Source: an uncultured Bacilli bacterium (GTDB taxonomy: Bacteria > Bacillota_I > Bacilli_A > RF39 > UBA660). Taken from it: 40,418 nucleotides of DNA. Positions 27,643 through 35,271 of this stretch are shown piece by piece. The DNA lies in contig CALVRD010000004.1 of the NCBI GenBank assembly GCA_944358435.1, forward strand, positions 1 to 40,418. The letters are read 5' to 3'. Position 1 is the stretch's first letter. Each line of letters opens with the position of its first letter. Both the position numbers and the translations under genes were made by a program. The notes beneath the pieces were generated by a model, which saw only the letters and a list, made by a program, of their open reading frames with translations, was not told the DNA's origin and did not search any database.

Positions 27643-29223
27643 ATGAACGTAAACATATTTGATAAATTGGACTTTGGTCCTTTTAGATCTTTATTAGATA
27701 ATGATGATATTACTGATATTTCTTTTGATAATAATGGGCAGATATGGATTCGTTCATTAACTCAGGGTTCTCTTAGAGTAGAAGTAAATGGTGCTACACC
27801 AGAGTTTGTTGAAAAACTTGCTTTTCAATGTTCTAATGTTATGGGAACAACGTTTAATAATGCTAAACCATTTTTGGATGCAGAGTCTGCAGAATTACGT
27901 TTGAACTTTGTTCATCCATCAATTGCGACTAATGGAATAGCCATGGTTATTCGTAAAACTCCAGCTAAGATTAGATTAGAGAAAGAAAAGTTAATAAATG
28001 AGGATTATTTTACTCAAGATATTCATGATATTTTAATTAAATGTGTTGAAGGACATTGTAATATTATTGTTTCTGGAGAAACTGGTTCTGGTAAAACAGA
28101 GTTTGTTAAATATTTAGCTAGTCATACTAAAGTAAATGAAAAAATTATTACAATTGAAGATACACTTGAATTGCATTTAGATAAGATTTTCCCTCAACGC
28201 GATATAGTTGCTATGAAGACAAATAATGTGGCTAGTTATACAGATGTTTTAGTTACTTGTATGAGACAGAATCCTAAATGGATTTTACTTTCAGAGGTAC
28301 GTAGTGCTGAAGCTGTATCGGCAGTTAGAAATTCAATTTCATCAGGACATAATATTTTATCAACAATTCATGCTGATAAAGCTTCAGCTATTCCATATCG
28401 TCTATATAGTTTGATGGAAACAGATCTTGATGTTAATCAATTTTTATCAACAATATATCGTTATATTCAATTAGGTGTTCATATTAGAGCATACTATAGT
28501 AAAGAAAGAGGAAAGTTTCATCGTGAAGTTGATGAAGTAGTAGAATTTTATGTTGATGAGAATAATCAACCTCAGAGTAGAGTAATTTATCAAAAAATAT
28601 TTGGTAAGGAACCTATTCTTAGAAAACCAAGTCAACATTTACTTGATTATTTAGAGAATCAAAATATTGATATATTATCTGTTACTAATAATATGGTTGA
28701 TGATCCGTTTGATGAAAATGAAGAAGGTGCTGAAACTGCACAAGAAGTTACTAATAGTAGTTATATAGAAGATAATGCTGAAAATAAAAATCAAGTTGTT
28801 CAAAATAATGAATACTCTGATACTGTTGTTACAGTACCTAGTGCAAGTGATTATGAACAAGTTGCAGAAGCTAATGTTTCATTATCTAATATGGTTGTAG
28901 GAGATGAACAGCAAATGACAGCTGGTACATATATACCTCAACAACCATTGCAAGTACAAGTACCTATGCAATCAGCAGTTGCTGAACAGATTCCAGTCGC
29001 AGTACAAGTTACTCCTCAACAACAAGTTATAACGGATGTTGTTCAACAAGTACAGATGCCTAGTCAGGTTATTCAGACTATGCCAAACCAACAAGTATTA
29101 GTATCTCAACAAATACCTAATCAAGTTCCAGTTAATGTTGCTAATACTTCTCAACCTATAAATAGTTCTGTATTACCATTTATCCCTCAAATTGAAGGGA
29201 CTCAACCACAAGGAAATGCTTAG
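27643..29223 (+). CDS. cpaF: CpaF/TadA-type secretion ATPase with a long C-terminal tail
   Basis: Hexameric ATPase that drives Tad pilus assembly or secretion at the inner face of the membrane. The 526-residue protein has an N-terminal domain (1-120) and the RecA-like core. Walker A GETGSGKT ends with K151-T152. The Asp box IEDTLEL is at 171-177, the Walker B-like WILLSEVR contains E218, and the His box is STIHADKAS. The core ends near 350. An acidic linker and then a low-complexity tail rich in glutamine, proline and valine (about 420-526) follow, which is not usual for CpaF. The tail may bind partners. The gene is followed by tadB. Confidence 0.93.
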   Translation: MNVNIFDKLDFGPFRSLLDNDDITDISFDNNGQIWIRSLTQGSLRVEVNGATPEFVEKLAFQCSNVMGTTFNNAKPFLDAESAELRLNFVHPSIATNGIAMVIRKTPAKIRLEKEKLINEDYFTQDIHDILIKCVEGHCNIIVSGETGSGKTEFVKYLASHTKVNEKIITIEDTLELHLDKIFPQRDIVAMKTNNVASYTDVLVTCMRQNPKWILLSEVRSAEAVSAVRNSISSGHNILSTIHADKASAIPYRLYSLMETDLDVNQFLSTIYRYIQLGVHIRAYYSKERGKFHREVDEVVEFYVDENNQPQSRVIYQKIFGKEPILRKPSQHLLDYLENQNIDILSVTNNMVDDPFDENEEGAETAQEVTNSSYIEDNAENKNQVVQNNEYSDTVVTVPSASDYEQVAEANVSLSNMVVGDEQQMTAGTYIPQQPLQVQVPMQSAVAEQIPVAVQVTPQQQVITDVVQQVQMPSQVIQTMPNQQVLVSQQIPNQVPVNVANTSQPINSSVLPFIPQIEGTQPQGNA

Positions 29224-29241
29224 GCGGAAGGAGTGAAAAGT

Positions 29242-30147
29242 ATGTACTTTTTTGAAGAATTGGTTATTATTTTGATTATTGCTTTTCTCGTTATAGCATA
29301 TAGAAATTATAAGGGACAGAATGTACACAAATTTATTACTGAACAAGTTGAAGCAATGTATGATAAATTTGCACCATATTCATTTAAAATTGTAAGAGAA
29401 AAGACAAAAGAGTTAGGACAGGAATATACAGCAAAACAATATACAGTTCAAATAGCAGTTATTTCTATTTTTACAGGGGTAGTAACATATCTTTACTTTT
29501 ATAATTTGATTATTTGTATAGTATATATTATTATAGCTATTATGTTTGTTCCATACTTATCTTATTTAAGATGCAAAAGAATATATAGTGAATTTATTTT
29601 TGAACAAATTCAAGTATATACTTCAAACGTTATTATGGAATTTGCAACTACACAATCATTTGTTAAAGCCTTAGAAGGTGTAAGAAATTCTGGTATTTTA
29701 GAGAATCCAGTTAAAAGAGATGTTGACTATATGATTGAACTTGCTTATCAAAATGGTAGTATCGATGAGTCACTTGATTATATGACTAAAATTTATCCAT
29801 TTTATATTGTAAAAAATATGCATCAATTATTTTTGCAAATTACTAAAGAAGGTGCTCAAAATTCAGCTGATTCATTGGATAATATGCAACTTGATATTGA
29901 TATGCTTGTTGAAGGAGTATATCGTGATAGAATTGAAAGAGCATCATTTCATAAATCATTTTTACAGTTTGGAATAATGCTTTATTTGATGGTAATGCTT
30001 GTTCAATATTTATTAGGTAGAGAAACTTATTTAATACTTTTGGATAGATGGTATGTAAAATTATTGTTGCATGGTGTTATAATTATTAATTCTTATTTCC
30101 TATTGAATGGAGAAAAATACTATAATGAGAATGTAGGTGCTGAATAA
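29242..30147 (+). CDS. tadB: TadB-like membrane protein (T2SSF domain)
   Basis: Inner-membrane platform protein on which the ATPase acts. The 301-residue protein has an N-terminal helix (about 3-22) and a helix pair (about 75-110). The T2SSF-type cytosolic four-helix region (110-240) has VIMEFATTQSFVKALEGVRNSG. Two C-terminal helices (about 245-262 and 275-290) follow. I start at the ATG at 29242, eight bases after AAGGAG; the in-frame GTG at 29233 overlaps that ribosome site. The stop overlaps the next start (TAATG). Confidence 0.85.
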   Translation: MYFFEELVIILIIAFLVIAYRNYKGQNVHKFITEQVEAMYDKFAPYSFKIVREKTKELGQEYTAKQYTVQIAVISIFTGVVTYLYFYNLIICIVYIIIAIMFVPYLSYLRCKRIYSEFIFEQIQVYTSNVIMEFATTQSFVKALEGVRNSGILENPVKRDVDYMIELAYQNGSIDESLDYMTKIYPFYIVKNMHQLFLQITKEGAQNSADSLDNMQLDIDMLVEGVYRDRIERASFHKSFLQFGIMLYLMVMLVQYLLGRETYLILLDRWYVKLLLHGVIIINSYFLLNGEKYYNENVGAE

Positions 30148-30956
30148 TGGAAGCCTTAGTAGTTGGAGCAATTATATTAGGAATATTTTTTTATAATAAT
30201 ACTATTGATAGAAAAAAATTTATAATTGATAATGAAAAATTTTTTCAAGTATTTAGAGAAGAAGATTATACGTTCTTAGTTTATGCTAAGTATGGTGAAG
30301 ATGCCGATGCTGATCAGTTATATATTAGAAGAACTTTATATGCAATTTTAACTTTCTTTGTTGTTTTAGGATTTACTATAAGTAGTAATTCAACAGGAAG
30401 TTTATTTAATTCACAGTTTTTCTTAAACTTAGTTTTATCATTTGTAGTTGCTGTATTAATATTTAAAATGCCATATGTACAGTTAAAGAAATTTTACAAA
30501 GCACACTTACATGAAATTGATATTATGTTACCGTATTATTTAAAAAGTTTAGAGATTTTAATTCAACATTATACGGTTCCAGTAGCACTTGGTAAATCAA
30601 TTAATGATGCTCCAGATATATTTAAACCTGGTCTTAGAATTTTAATTGATAAAATAAATGCAGGAGATTCAACGATTGATCCATATATGGAATTTGCTAA
30701 TACTTATCCTGTAAGAGATTCTATGAGAATGATGCGTTTGTTATATCGTTTAGGAATTGGTTCTCAAGAAAAAAAGCAGGAAAGATTATTGATGTTTTCA
30801 AGAACTGTATCTAATCTTCAACATAAAGCTAGAGAAACTAAATATAAGGAACGTTTAGGTCATATGGAAAATCAAACTATGATTATGCTTGTCGTAACTG
30901 GTGTTGGAGTAATGTTAATTATTTTAATATCAATGATGTTGATGTTTAGTATGTAA
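30147..30956 (+). CDS. tadC: TadC-like membrane protein (T2SSF domain)
   Basis: Second platform protein of the Tad machinery. The 269-residue protein has helices near 3-14, 62-80 and 87-107. A T2SSF-type domain follows with YYLKSLEILIQHYTVPVALGKSIND, RMMRLLYRLGIGSQEKKQERLL and KYKERLGHMENQ. A last helix lies at 245-268. The pair TadB-TadC overlapping by one base is the standard Tad order. It is the last gene before the pilin gene's own promoter. Confidence 0.85.
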   Translation: MEALVVGAIILGIFFYNNTIDRKKFIIDNEKFFQVFREEDYTFLVYAKYGEDADADQLYIRRTLYAILTFFVVLGFTISSNSTGSLFNSQFFLNLVLSFVVAVLIFKMPYVQLKKFYKAHLHEIDIMLPYYLKSLEILIQHYTVPVALGKSINDAPDIFKPGLRILIDKINAGDSTIDPYMEFANTYPVRDSMRMMRLLYRLGIGSQEKKQERLLMFSRTVSNLQHKARETKYKERLGHMENQTMIMLVVTGVGVMLIILISMMLMFSM

Positions 30957-30972
30957 AGATAATATATAAATA

Positions 30973-31001
30973 TTGTTAATTATATAAATATTTGTTATAC
31001 T
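30973..31001 (+). promoter_or_regulatory. Promoter of the Flp-like pilin gene
   Basis: -35 TTGTTA at 30973-30978, 17-base spacer, extended -10 TGTTATACT ending at 31001. It allows the pilin to be made in larger amounts than the upstream machinery. Confidence 0.75.
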
Positions 31002-31031
31002 ATAAATGTATAGTAGAAAGGAGATTTTATA

Positions 31032-31190
31032 ATGAAAGCAGCGACAGGAGAATTAAATTTAACAGTAATTACACTTATAGCTATTGCAGCTGTAATTGGC
31101 TTTTTTTGGCTAATGTGGCCTTCAATTCAAAGTTCAATTAATTCACAATGGGCAAATATTTCTGGTGGAATGATTGTTCAACAAAGATAA
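31032..31190 (+). CDS. Small Flp-like pilin
   Basis: A 52-residue protein beginning MKAATGELNLTVITLIAIAA and ending MIVQQR. It has a six-residue leader ending in glycine, a glutamate right after it, one membrane helix (about 10-30) and a short hydrophilic tail. This is the layout and size of Flp/Tad pilins, where cleavage after the glycine would be done by a prepilin peptidase. The strict Flp motif (glutamate-tyrosine five residues after the cut) is not present, so the match is by form and context. It follows AAAGGAG, has its own promoter and lies next to tadC. It is the best candidate for the main filament subunit. Confidence 0.75.
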   Translation: MKAATGELNLTVITLIAIAAVIGFFWLMWPSIQSSINSQWANISGGMIVQQR

Positions 31191-31209
31191 ATAAAAGGGG
31201 CGATATGGA

Positions 31210-31665
31210 ATGCGTGATGCGTTTGGTGGAATTGTAAATATTACTATCATAATTGTTTTCTTAGTAATCGTAAGTGGTTATTTAGCATTTAATGTTAATT
31301 ATACAAAGGCTTTCCGTGTAAAAAATAAAATTATCACCACAATTGAACAATATGAGGGTAATTGTTCAATGATAAATGGTGCTTGTGATCAAGCTATTAC
31401 AAATTATATGCGTGATATTGGTTATAGTGTTCAAACTGATTTCGCTTTAGATGGTTATACTTGTCGTAATGGTTATTGTATACAAGAAGTAACTGCGGAA
31501 AATAATACTGATGATACAATAGTTTTTGAAAATAATGATGGTAAGGTTTACTATAAAGTTGTAACTGTTATATATATTGATATACCAATTATAAATAAGA
31601 TTATGCCACAACTGAAGGTTTTTCAAGTATCTGGAACAACTAAAGTATTTAGACCAACAAGGTGA
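31210..31665 (+). CDS. Minor pilin or TadE-like protein
   Basis: The 151-residue protein begins MRDAFGGIVNITIIIVFLVI. It has a short leader, one helix (about 8-28) and an outer domain with two cysteine pairs (NCSMINGACDQ and TCRNGYCIQE). The fold is not recognised. The position 19 bases after the pilin and before the TadZ-like gene points to a minor subunit. The start is the ATG at 31210; an ATG at 31205 is out of frame. It ends with TGA. Confidence 0.7.
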   Translation: MRDAFGGIVNITIIIVFLVIVSGYLAFNVNYTKAFRVKNKIITTIEQYEGNCSMINGACDQAITNYMRDIGYSVQTDFALDGYTCRNGYCIQEVTAENNTDDTIVFENNDGKVYYKVVTVIYIDIPIINKIMPQLKVFQVSGTTKVFRPTR

Positions 31666-31670
31666 TATAG

Positions 31671-32699
31671 ATGAACGTTATAGTAGCAAATGATAGACAA
31701 GTAGAACTATCTAAAATTGATATTGATACAATAAAAAGTATATCTGGAACATTTGAACCACAAGTATTAGTTGAAATGTTTAGAACTTTCTTTTTTAATA
31801 AAATGGTTTTAGATGTAACAGCTCTTAAAAATTATGAGAGTGTAAATAGTTATAGAACATTAATAAGTGGTTTAGATGCTGAAAAAATAATATTTTATTT
31901 ACCAGAAAATACAAACTTATGTACATCAAGTTTTTTATCACAGTTAATAAATATTGGTATATATAATTTTACAACTAACTTAGAAGGTGTAAAATACTTA
32001 ATAAAGCATTCTAATTCCTTTAAAGAGGTTGAACATATTTTAACCTTAGCAAATAATCGTCCTACAATAGAAACCCCTAAAGAACATGTAGATCCTTATA
32101 CAGTAGGATTAAATAGTAATGTTAATGTTAGTGTGGGTCCTAAAATTATTGGTATAAAGAATTTAACAAAACAAGGTGGAGCAACAACTTTTACTTATAT
32201 GCTTAAGAATGAGTTGTCTGCTGTGTTAGGAAGAAATACTGTTCTAGCAATTGAAATAGATAAAAATGATTTTCATGTCTTTAATGATAAAGAAATGATT
32301 TCTGCAAATAGAAATGATGTTAGATCTATTATAAGAAAATCAAGCAATTACCAGGTAATTTTAATTGATTTAAATGAATTTCCTGATTTAAGTATTTGCA
32401 GTGATATATATTATTTACTAGAACCTAGTATTATTAAACTTAATAAATTAATAAGAAGAGATAGTAATATTTTTGAAAAGATGAGAGGGAAAAAATTAGT
32501 TCTTAATCAAAGCCTTCTTTCTGAAAAAGACATTACTGATTTTGAATATGAAGCTAAGACTGATGTTTTTTATAATATGCCACCTCTTGATGATCGTAAA
32601 AGAAATGAAGCTATGAAAAATTTTCTATACAAAGCTGGTTTTATTACTGGTGAGATTAAAGAAAATTCAACTAAAGTGTTTGGTTTATTTAGAAGGTAA
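31671..32699 (+). CDS. TadZ/CpaE-like protein with degenerate P-loop
   Basis: The 342-residue protein lacks membrane helices. The N-terminal half (1-130) looks like an atypical receiver domain. The C-terminal half (about 155-342) follows the MinD/ParA fold pattern. It contains IIGIKNLTKQGGATTFTYML where a normal protein has KGGxGKTT, and VILIDLNEFP at the Walker B place. The second lysine and glycine of the Walker A are gone, so ATP hydrolysis is doubtful. CpaE/TadZ proteins set the cell position of Tad pili. Context supports that role: it closes the pilin operon. The name is by fold and place, not by strong motif. Confidence 0.65.
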   Translation: MNVIVANDRQVELSKIDIDTIKSISGTFEPQVLVEMFRTFFFNKMVLDVTALKNYESVNSYRTLISGLDAEKIIFYLPENTNLCTSSFLSQLINIGIYNFTTNLEGVKYLIKHSNSFKEVEHILTLANNRPTIETPKEHVDPYTVGLNSNVNVSVGPKIIGIKNLTKQGGATTFTYMLKNELSAVLGRNTVLAIEIDKNDFHVFNDKEMISANRNDVRSIIRKSSNYQVILIDLNEFPDLSICSDIYYLLEPSIIKLNKLIRRDSNIFEKMRGKKLVLNQSLLSEKDITDFEYEAKTDVFYNMPPLDDRKRNEAMKNFLYKAGFITGEIKENSTKVFGLFRR

Positions 32700-32702
32700 T
32701 AA

Positions 32703-32731
32703 TTGACAAAAAAAAATATATAAGATATTAT
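32703..32731 (+). promoter_or_regulatory. Near-consensus promoter of the two-helix membrane protein
   Basis: -35 TTGACA at 32703-32708 (perfect), 17-base spacer, -10 TATTAT at 32726-32731. It is the best promoter by consensus in the window. Confidence 0.85.
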
Positions 32732-32755
32732 ATTGATAGCGAAGGAGAGGTATTT

Positions 32756-33115
32756 ATGTCAAGTTTATTTCAAATTGGTATAGGTGGATCAGTTGGTGGT
32801 GCTTGTCAAGGATTGGAACCACTAATTAGAATTTTAAAAGGTGTACTTAAATATGTTGCTATTATAATTCCAATTGCATTAATGTTATTTGGAATTATAG
32901 ATTTAGGTAAAGCAGTAATTGCTAGTGATGAAAAAGAAGTTAAGAGTGCACAATCTAGATTAATTAAAAGAGTTGTTTACGCAATTGTAATATTCTTAGT
33001 ACCAAGTCTTATTTCATTAGTGATGAACCTTGTAGCTCTAGGAGCTGACCAAAGTGAAACTAATACTACTGATTGGGCAAGTTGCTGGAATAGTGTATAC
33101 ATCGTAAATAAATAA
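32756..33115 (+). CDS. Small two-helix membrane protein, VirB2/TrbC-like layout
   Basis: The 119-residue protein has a glycine-rich start, a first helix (about 30-50), a charged loop with KAVIASDEKEVKSAQSRL and a second helix (about 70-93). A short tail ends in WASCWNSVYIVNK. One cysteine lies before the first helix and one in the tail. Size and layout resemble VirB2/TrbC pilin-like proteins of conjugation systems and similar small proteins of mycoplasmas. No signal cleavage site is clear and no VirB4 is nearby. A near-consensus promoter in front and a terminator behind make it a strongly expressed single gene. Function unknown. Confidence 0.75.
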   Translation: MSSLFQIGIGGSVGGACQGLEPLIRILKGVLKYVAIIIPIALMLFGIIDLGKAVIASDEKEVKSAQSRLIKRVVYAIVIFLVPSLISLVMNLVALGADQSETNTTDWASCWNSVYIVNK

Positions 33116-33131
33116 TTATAATTATTTATAT

Positions 33132-33160
33132 GGGCAATGTTTGTCATTGTTCTTTTTTTT
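33132..33160 (+). terminator. Intrinsic terminator
   Basis: Stem GGCAATG with CATTGTT (one G-T pair), short loop, then eight T. It ends the two-helix membrane protein transcript. Confidence 0.85.
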
Positions 33161-33337
33161 GACTTTTTTAGTAGAAAATTTTATTTGTTCTGTAATTTCA
33201 GGTGCGAAGTGAGAAAGATAAAATTTTTTTTATTTTTTGTGTAATTTATTATAATTTGTTTTACATTAAAATTTTTAAAAAATATGTTTTTTTTAATTAT
33301 TTATTTGTTAAAATATTTGCATTTTATTTACTTGTTC

Positions 33338-33366
33338 TTGCATTAGAATTAAAAGCGTTATATACT
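33338..33366 (+). promoter_or_regulatory. Promoter of the TasA-like gene array
   Basis: -35 TTGCAT at 33338-33343, 17-base spacer, -10 TATACT at 33361-33366, 26 bases before the start codon. Confidence 0.7.
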
Positions 33367-33391
33367 TATAATAAAGGTGGGGCAGATAGCT

Positions 33392-33982
33392 ATGAAGAGA
33401 TTAGATTATAAGTTAATTAGTATTATTATTATAATCTTATTTTTTATGGTGATTTGTGTCAGTTTTGGTTATGCGGCACTTAGTTCATCATTGAAAGTTA
33501 GCTTTGGAAGTACAACTCAGATTAAGACAACATGGGATATTGGTTTTGAGAATGCAACTGTTAATGGTGTAGCAAGTGGTAATGATGTTTCAAAAATTAG
33601 TTGTGGAAGTGCTACGGCAACGTCTGCGACAGTTTTTGGAATTAATATGACACTTGCTAATCCTGGTGATAAGTGTTCTTATACTTTTACTGTTGTTAAT
33701 AGTGGAAATATTGGAGCTAAAATAAGTGCAATTACGCCAACGAAGCCGGCTGCTACTACCTGTGAAACATTAAGTGGTTCAACTATGATTTGTGGAAACA
33801 TTACGTATAAGTTAAGATATGACTCTGCAAATAGTACAAATCTATTAAATGTAGGCGATGTTCTTGATGGAGAAAGTCAAAGGTTGGTTGTACTTACTGC
33901 CGAGTATAGTGGTGAAACAGCTGAAGCTGATGATTTTTATCAAGATGGCTTTAAATTTACTATTAATTATGTACAAGGTTAA
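33392..33982 (+). CDS. TasA/camelysin-like exported fibre protein 1
   Basis: The 196-residue protein has a positively charged start, a membrane helix (about 7-24) and the export motif FGYAALSSSLKVSFG at its end. One beta-sandwich domain follows, with TWDIGFEN, NPGDKCSYTFTVVNSGNIGAKIS and CGNITYKLRYD. This is the pattern of TasA/camelysin (M73-like) proteins, which SipW-type signal peptidases process and which form surface fibres. Four conserved cysteines can form two disulfides. I start at the ATG at 33392 after AAAGGTGGGG; the in-frame GTG at 33377 belongs to that ribosome site. First of four tandem relatives. Confidence 0.8.
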   Translation: MKRLDYKLISIIIIILFFMVICVSFGYAALSSSLKVSFGSTTQIKTTWDIGFENATVNGVASGNDVSKISCGSATATSATVFGINMTLANPGDKCSYTFTVVNSGNIGAKISAITPTKPAATTCETLSGSTMICGNITYKLRYDSANSTNLLNVGDVLDGESQRLVVLTAEYSGETAEADDFYQDGFKFTINYVQG

Positions 33983-34065
33983 ACAGATTTAGTTGAATTA
34001 TTTTTTTTGTTACACATAGTAAAAAGATTCTATTTGAAAAAAATTTAAAGGAGCGTGTGGAAAAA

Positions 34066-34656
34066 ATGACAAATGGAAGAAAAGAAATGTATATTATTAT
34101 TGGACTATTAGCTGTAGCAGTTGTTGGTTTATCAGTTGGTTATGCAGCGCTTAGTTCAACGTTAGAAACTACAGTTGGAAAGGTTACTCAATCTAATCTT
34201 AAATGGTCTATTGCCTTTGAAGGTTCAACTGCAAGTGCAGAAGAAGAGGGTACAAGTTCAACTGGAAGAAGTTGTGGTGTTGCTACAATTAGTGGTACTC
34301 AAGTTACTGTAGCTGATACTAAGGTATCTAAGCCAGGCGATAAATGTACTTATACTCTTAAAGTAGTAAATTCTGGTGGAATTGATGCTTCTTTAACTAC
34401 AATTACACCTGTTAAGCCTACTGGTTCAGATGTTACATGTGATACTGCAGATGGTGGAAATATGGTATGTGGAAATGTCACTTATAAATTGACTAGTGAT
34501 GCTTCTGGTGATACTGTGTTAGAAAATGATACTACAGTAACTGCTGGTTCTGGTCAAACAATGTATTTAGTAGTTTCATATACTGGTGCTGGACTTAACG
34601 AATCTGAGGTTGTACAAACTGGTGCTGGATTCACATTAGTTTATAATCAAAAATAA
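34066..34656 (+). CDS. TasA/camelysin-like exported fibre protein 2
   Basis: The 196-residue tandem relative has a helix (about 8-25), LSVGYAALSSTLETTVG at the export junction, and a domain with KPGDKCTYTLKVVNSGGIDASL and CGNVTYKLTSD. The four cysteines are conserved with protein 1. The ATG at 34066 matches the start of protein 3 (MTNGRKEMY against MTKGRINVY). The in-frame GTG at 34057 is only three bases from the AAAGGAG site. The 83-base gap in front has no terminator and only weak promoter-like boxes, so it is probably transcribed with protein 1. Confidence 0.8.
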   Translation: MTNGRKEMYIIIGLLAVAVVGLSVGYAALSSTLETTVGKVTQSNLKWSIAFEGSTASAEEEGTSSTGRSCGVATISGTQVTVADTKVSKPGDKCTYTLKVVNSGGIDASLTTITPVKPTGSDVTCDTADGGNMVCGNVTYKLTSDASGDTVLENDTTVTAGSGQTMYLVVSYTGAGLNESEVVQTGAGFTLVYNQK

Positions 34657-34677
34657 AAATAGTGAAGGAGAATTAAA

Positions 34678-35265
34678 ATGACAAAAGGAAGAATAAATGT
34701 ATATTATGTTATTATTACAGTTTTATCATTAGCTATTGTTGGATTATCTGTAGGTTATGCTGCACTTAGTACAACATTAAAGGTTACATTTGGTAATGTA
34801 ACACAAGCAGTTAATACATGGAATGTTGGTTTTAAACCTGGAAGTGTAACGGCTGAAGTTGGTGGAACAAGTGATACAGGAAGAGTTTGCGGTAATGCAA
34901 CTGTTACTACTAATACTGCAACTGTTGATGCTGCTACTTTATCAAAACCTGGAGATAGTTGTACTTATGCTTTAACTATTGAAAACAAGGGATCAATTGC
35001 TGCAAATTTAGCATCAATTACTCCTACATATCCTGGAGAAACTTCTTGTACTACAAGTGGAGCTAGTATGGTATGTGGAAATATTACTTATAAATTAACT
35101 ACTGATTCATCTGGAAATGATTTATTAACAGCTCCAAAAACTTTAGCTGCAACTTCTGGAACTTTACCTATCTATTTGGTTGTTGAATATACTGGTGAAG
35201 ATTTATCAGAAAGTGCTTCTCCTCAAACTAATGCTTCATTTACATTAACGTATAATCAAGCATAA
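34678..35265 (+). CDS. TasA/camelysin-like exported fibre protein 3
   Basis: The 195-residue protein is the closest relative of protein 2. It has a helix (about 7-25), LSVGYAALSTTLKVTFG, TWNVGFKPGSVTAEVGGTSDTG and KPGDSCTYALTIENKGSIAANL. CGNITYKLTTD and the final FTLTYNQ are shared with protein 2. A good AAGGAG site lies eight bases before the ATG. The close likeness of 2 and 3, including GGTSDTG against EGTSSTG and the same ending, points to recent duplication. The proteins could copolymerise in a fibre. Confidence 0.82.
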   Translation: MTKGRINVYYVIITVLSLAIVGLSVGYAALSTTLKVTFGNVTQAVNTWNVGFKPGSVTAEVGGTSDTGRVCGNATVTTNTATVDAATLSKPGDSCTYALTIENKGSIAANLASITPTYPGETSCTTSGASMVCGNITYKLTTDSSGNDLLTAPKTLAATSGTLPIYLVVEYTGEDLSESASPQTNASFTLTYNQA

Positions 35266-35271
35266 TTGGAT

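Noticed and set aside
32756-33115. Proof of a conjugation (type IV secretion) system
   Set aside because: Only a VirB2-like layout is seen. There is no VirB4, coupling protein, relaxase or attachment site in the window.
33202-33411. Open frame of 69 codons before the first TasA-like gene
   Set aside because: It starts with GTG without a proper ribosome site, is made of phenylalanine, tyrosine and isoleucine from T-rich DNA, covers the promoter at 33338-33366 and runs into the real gene in another frame.
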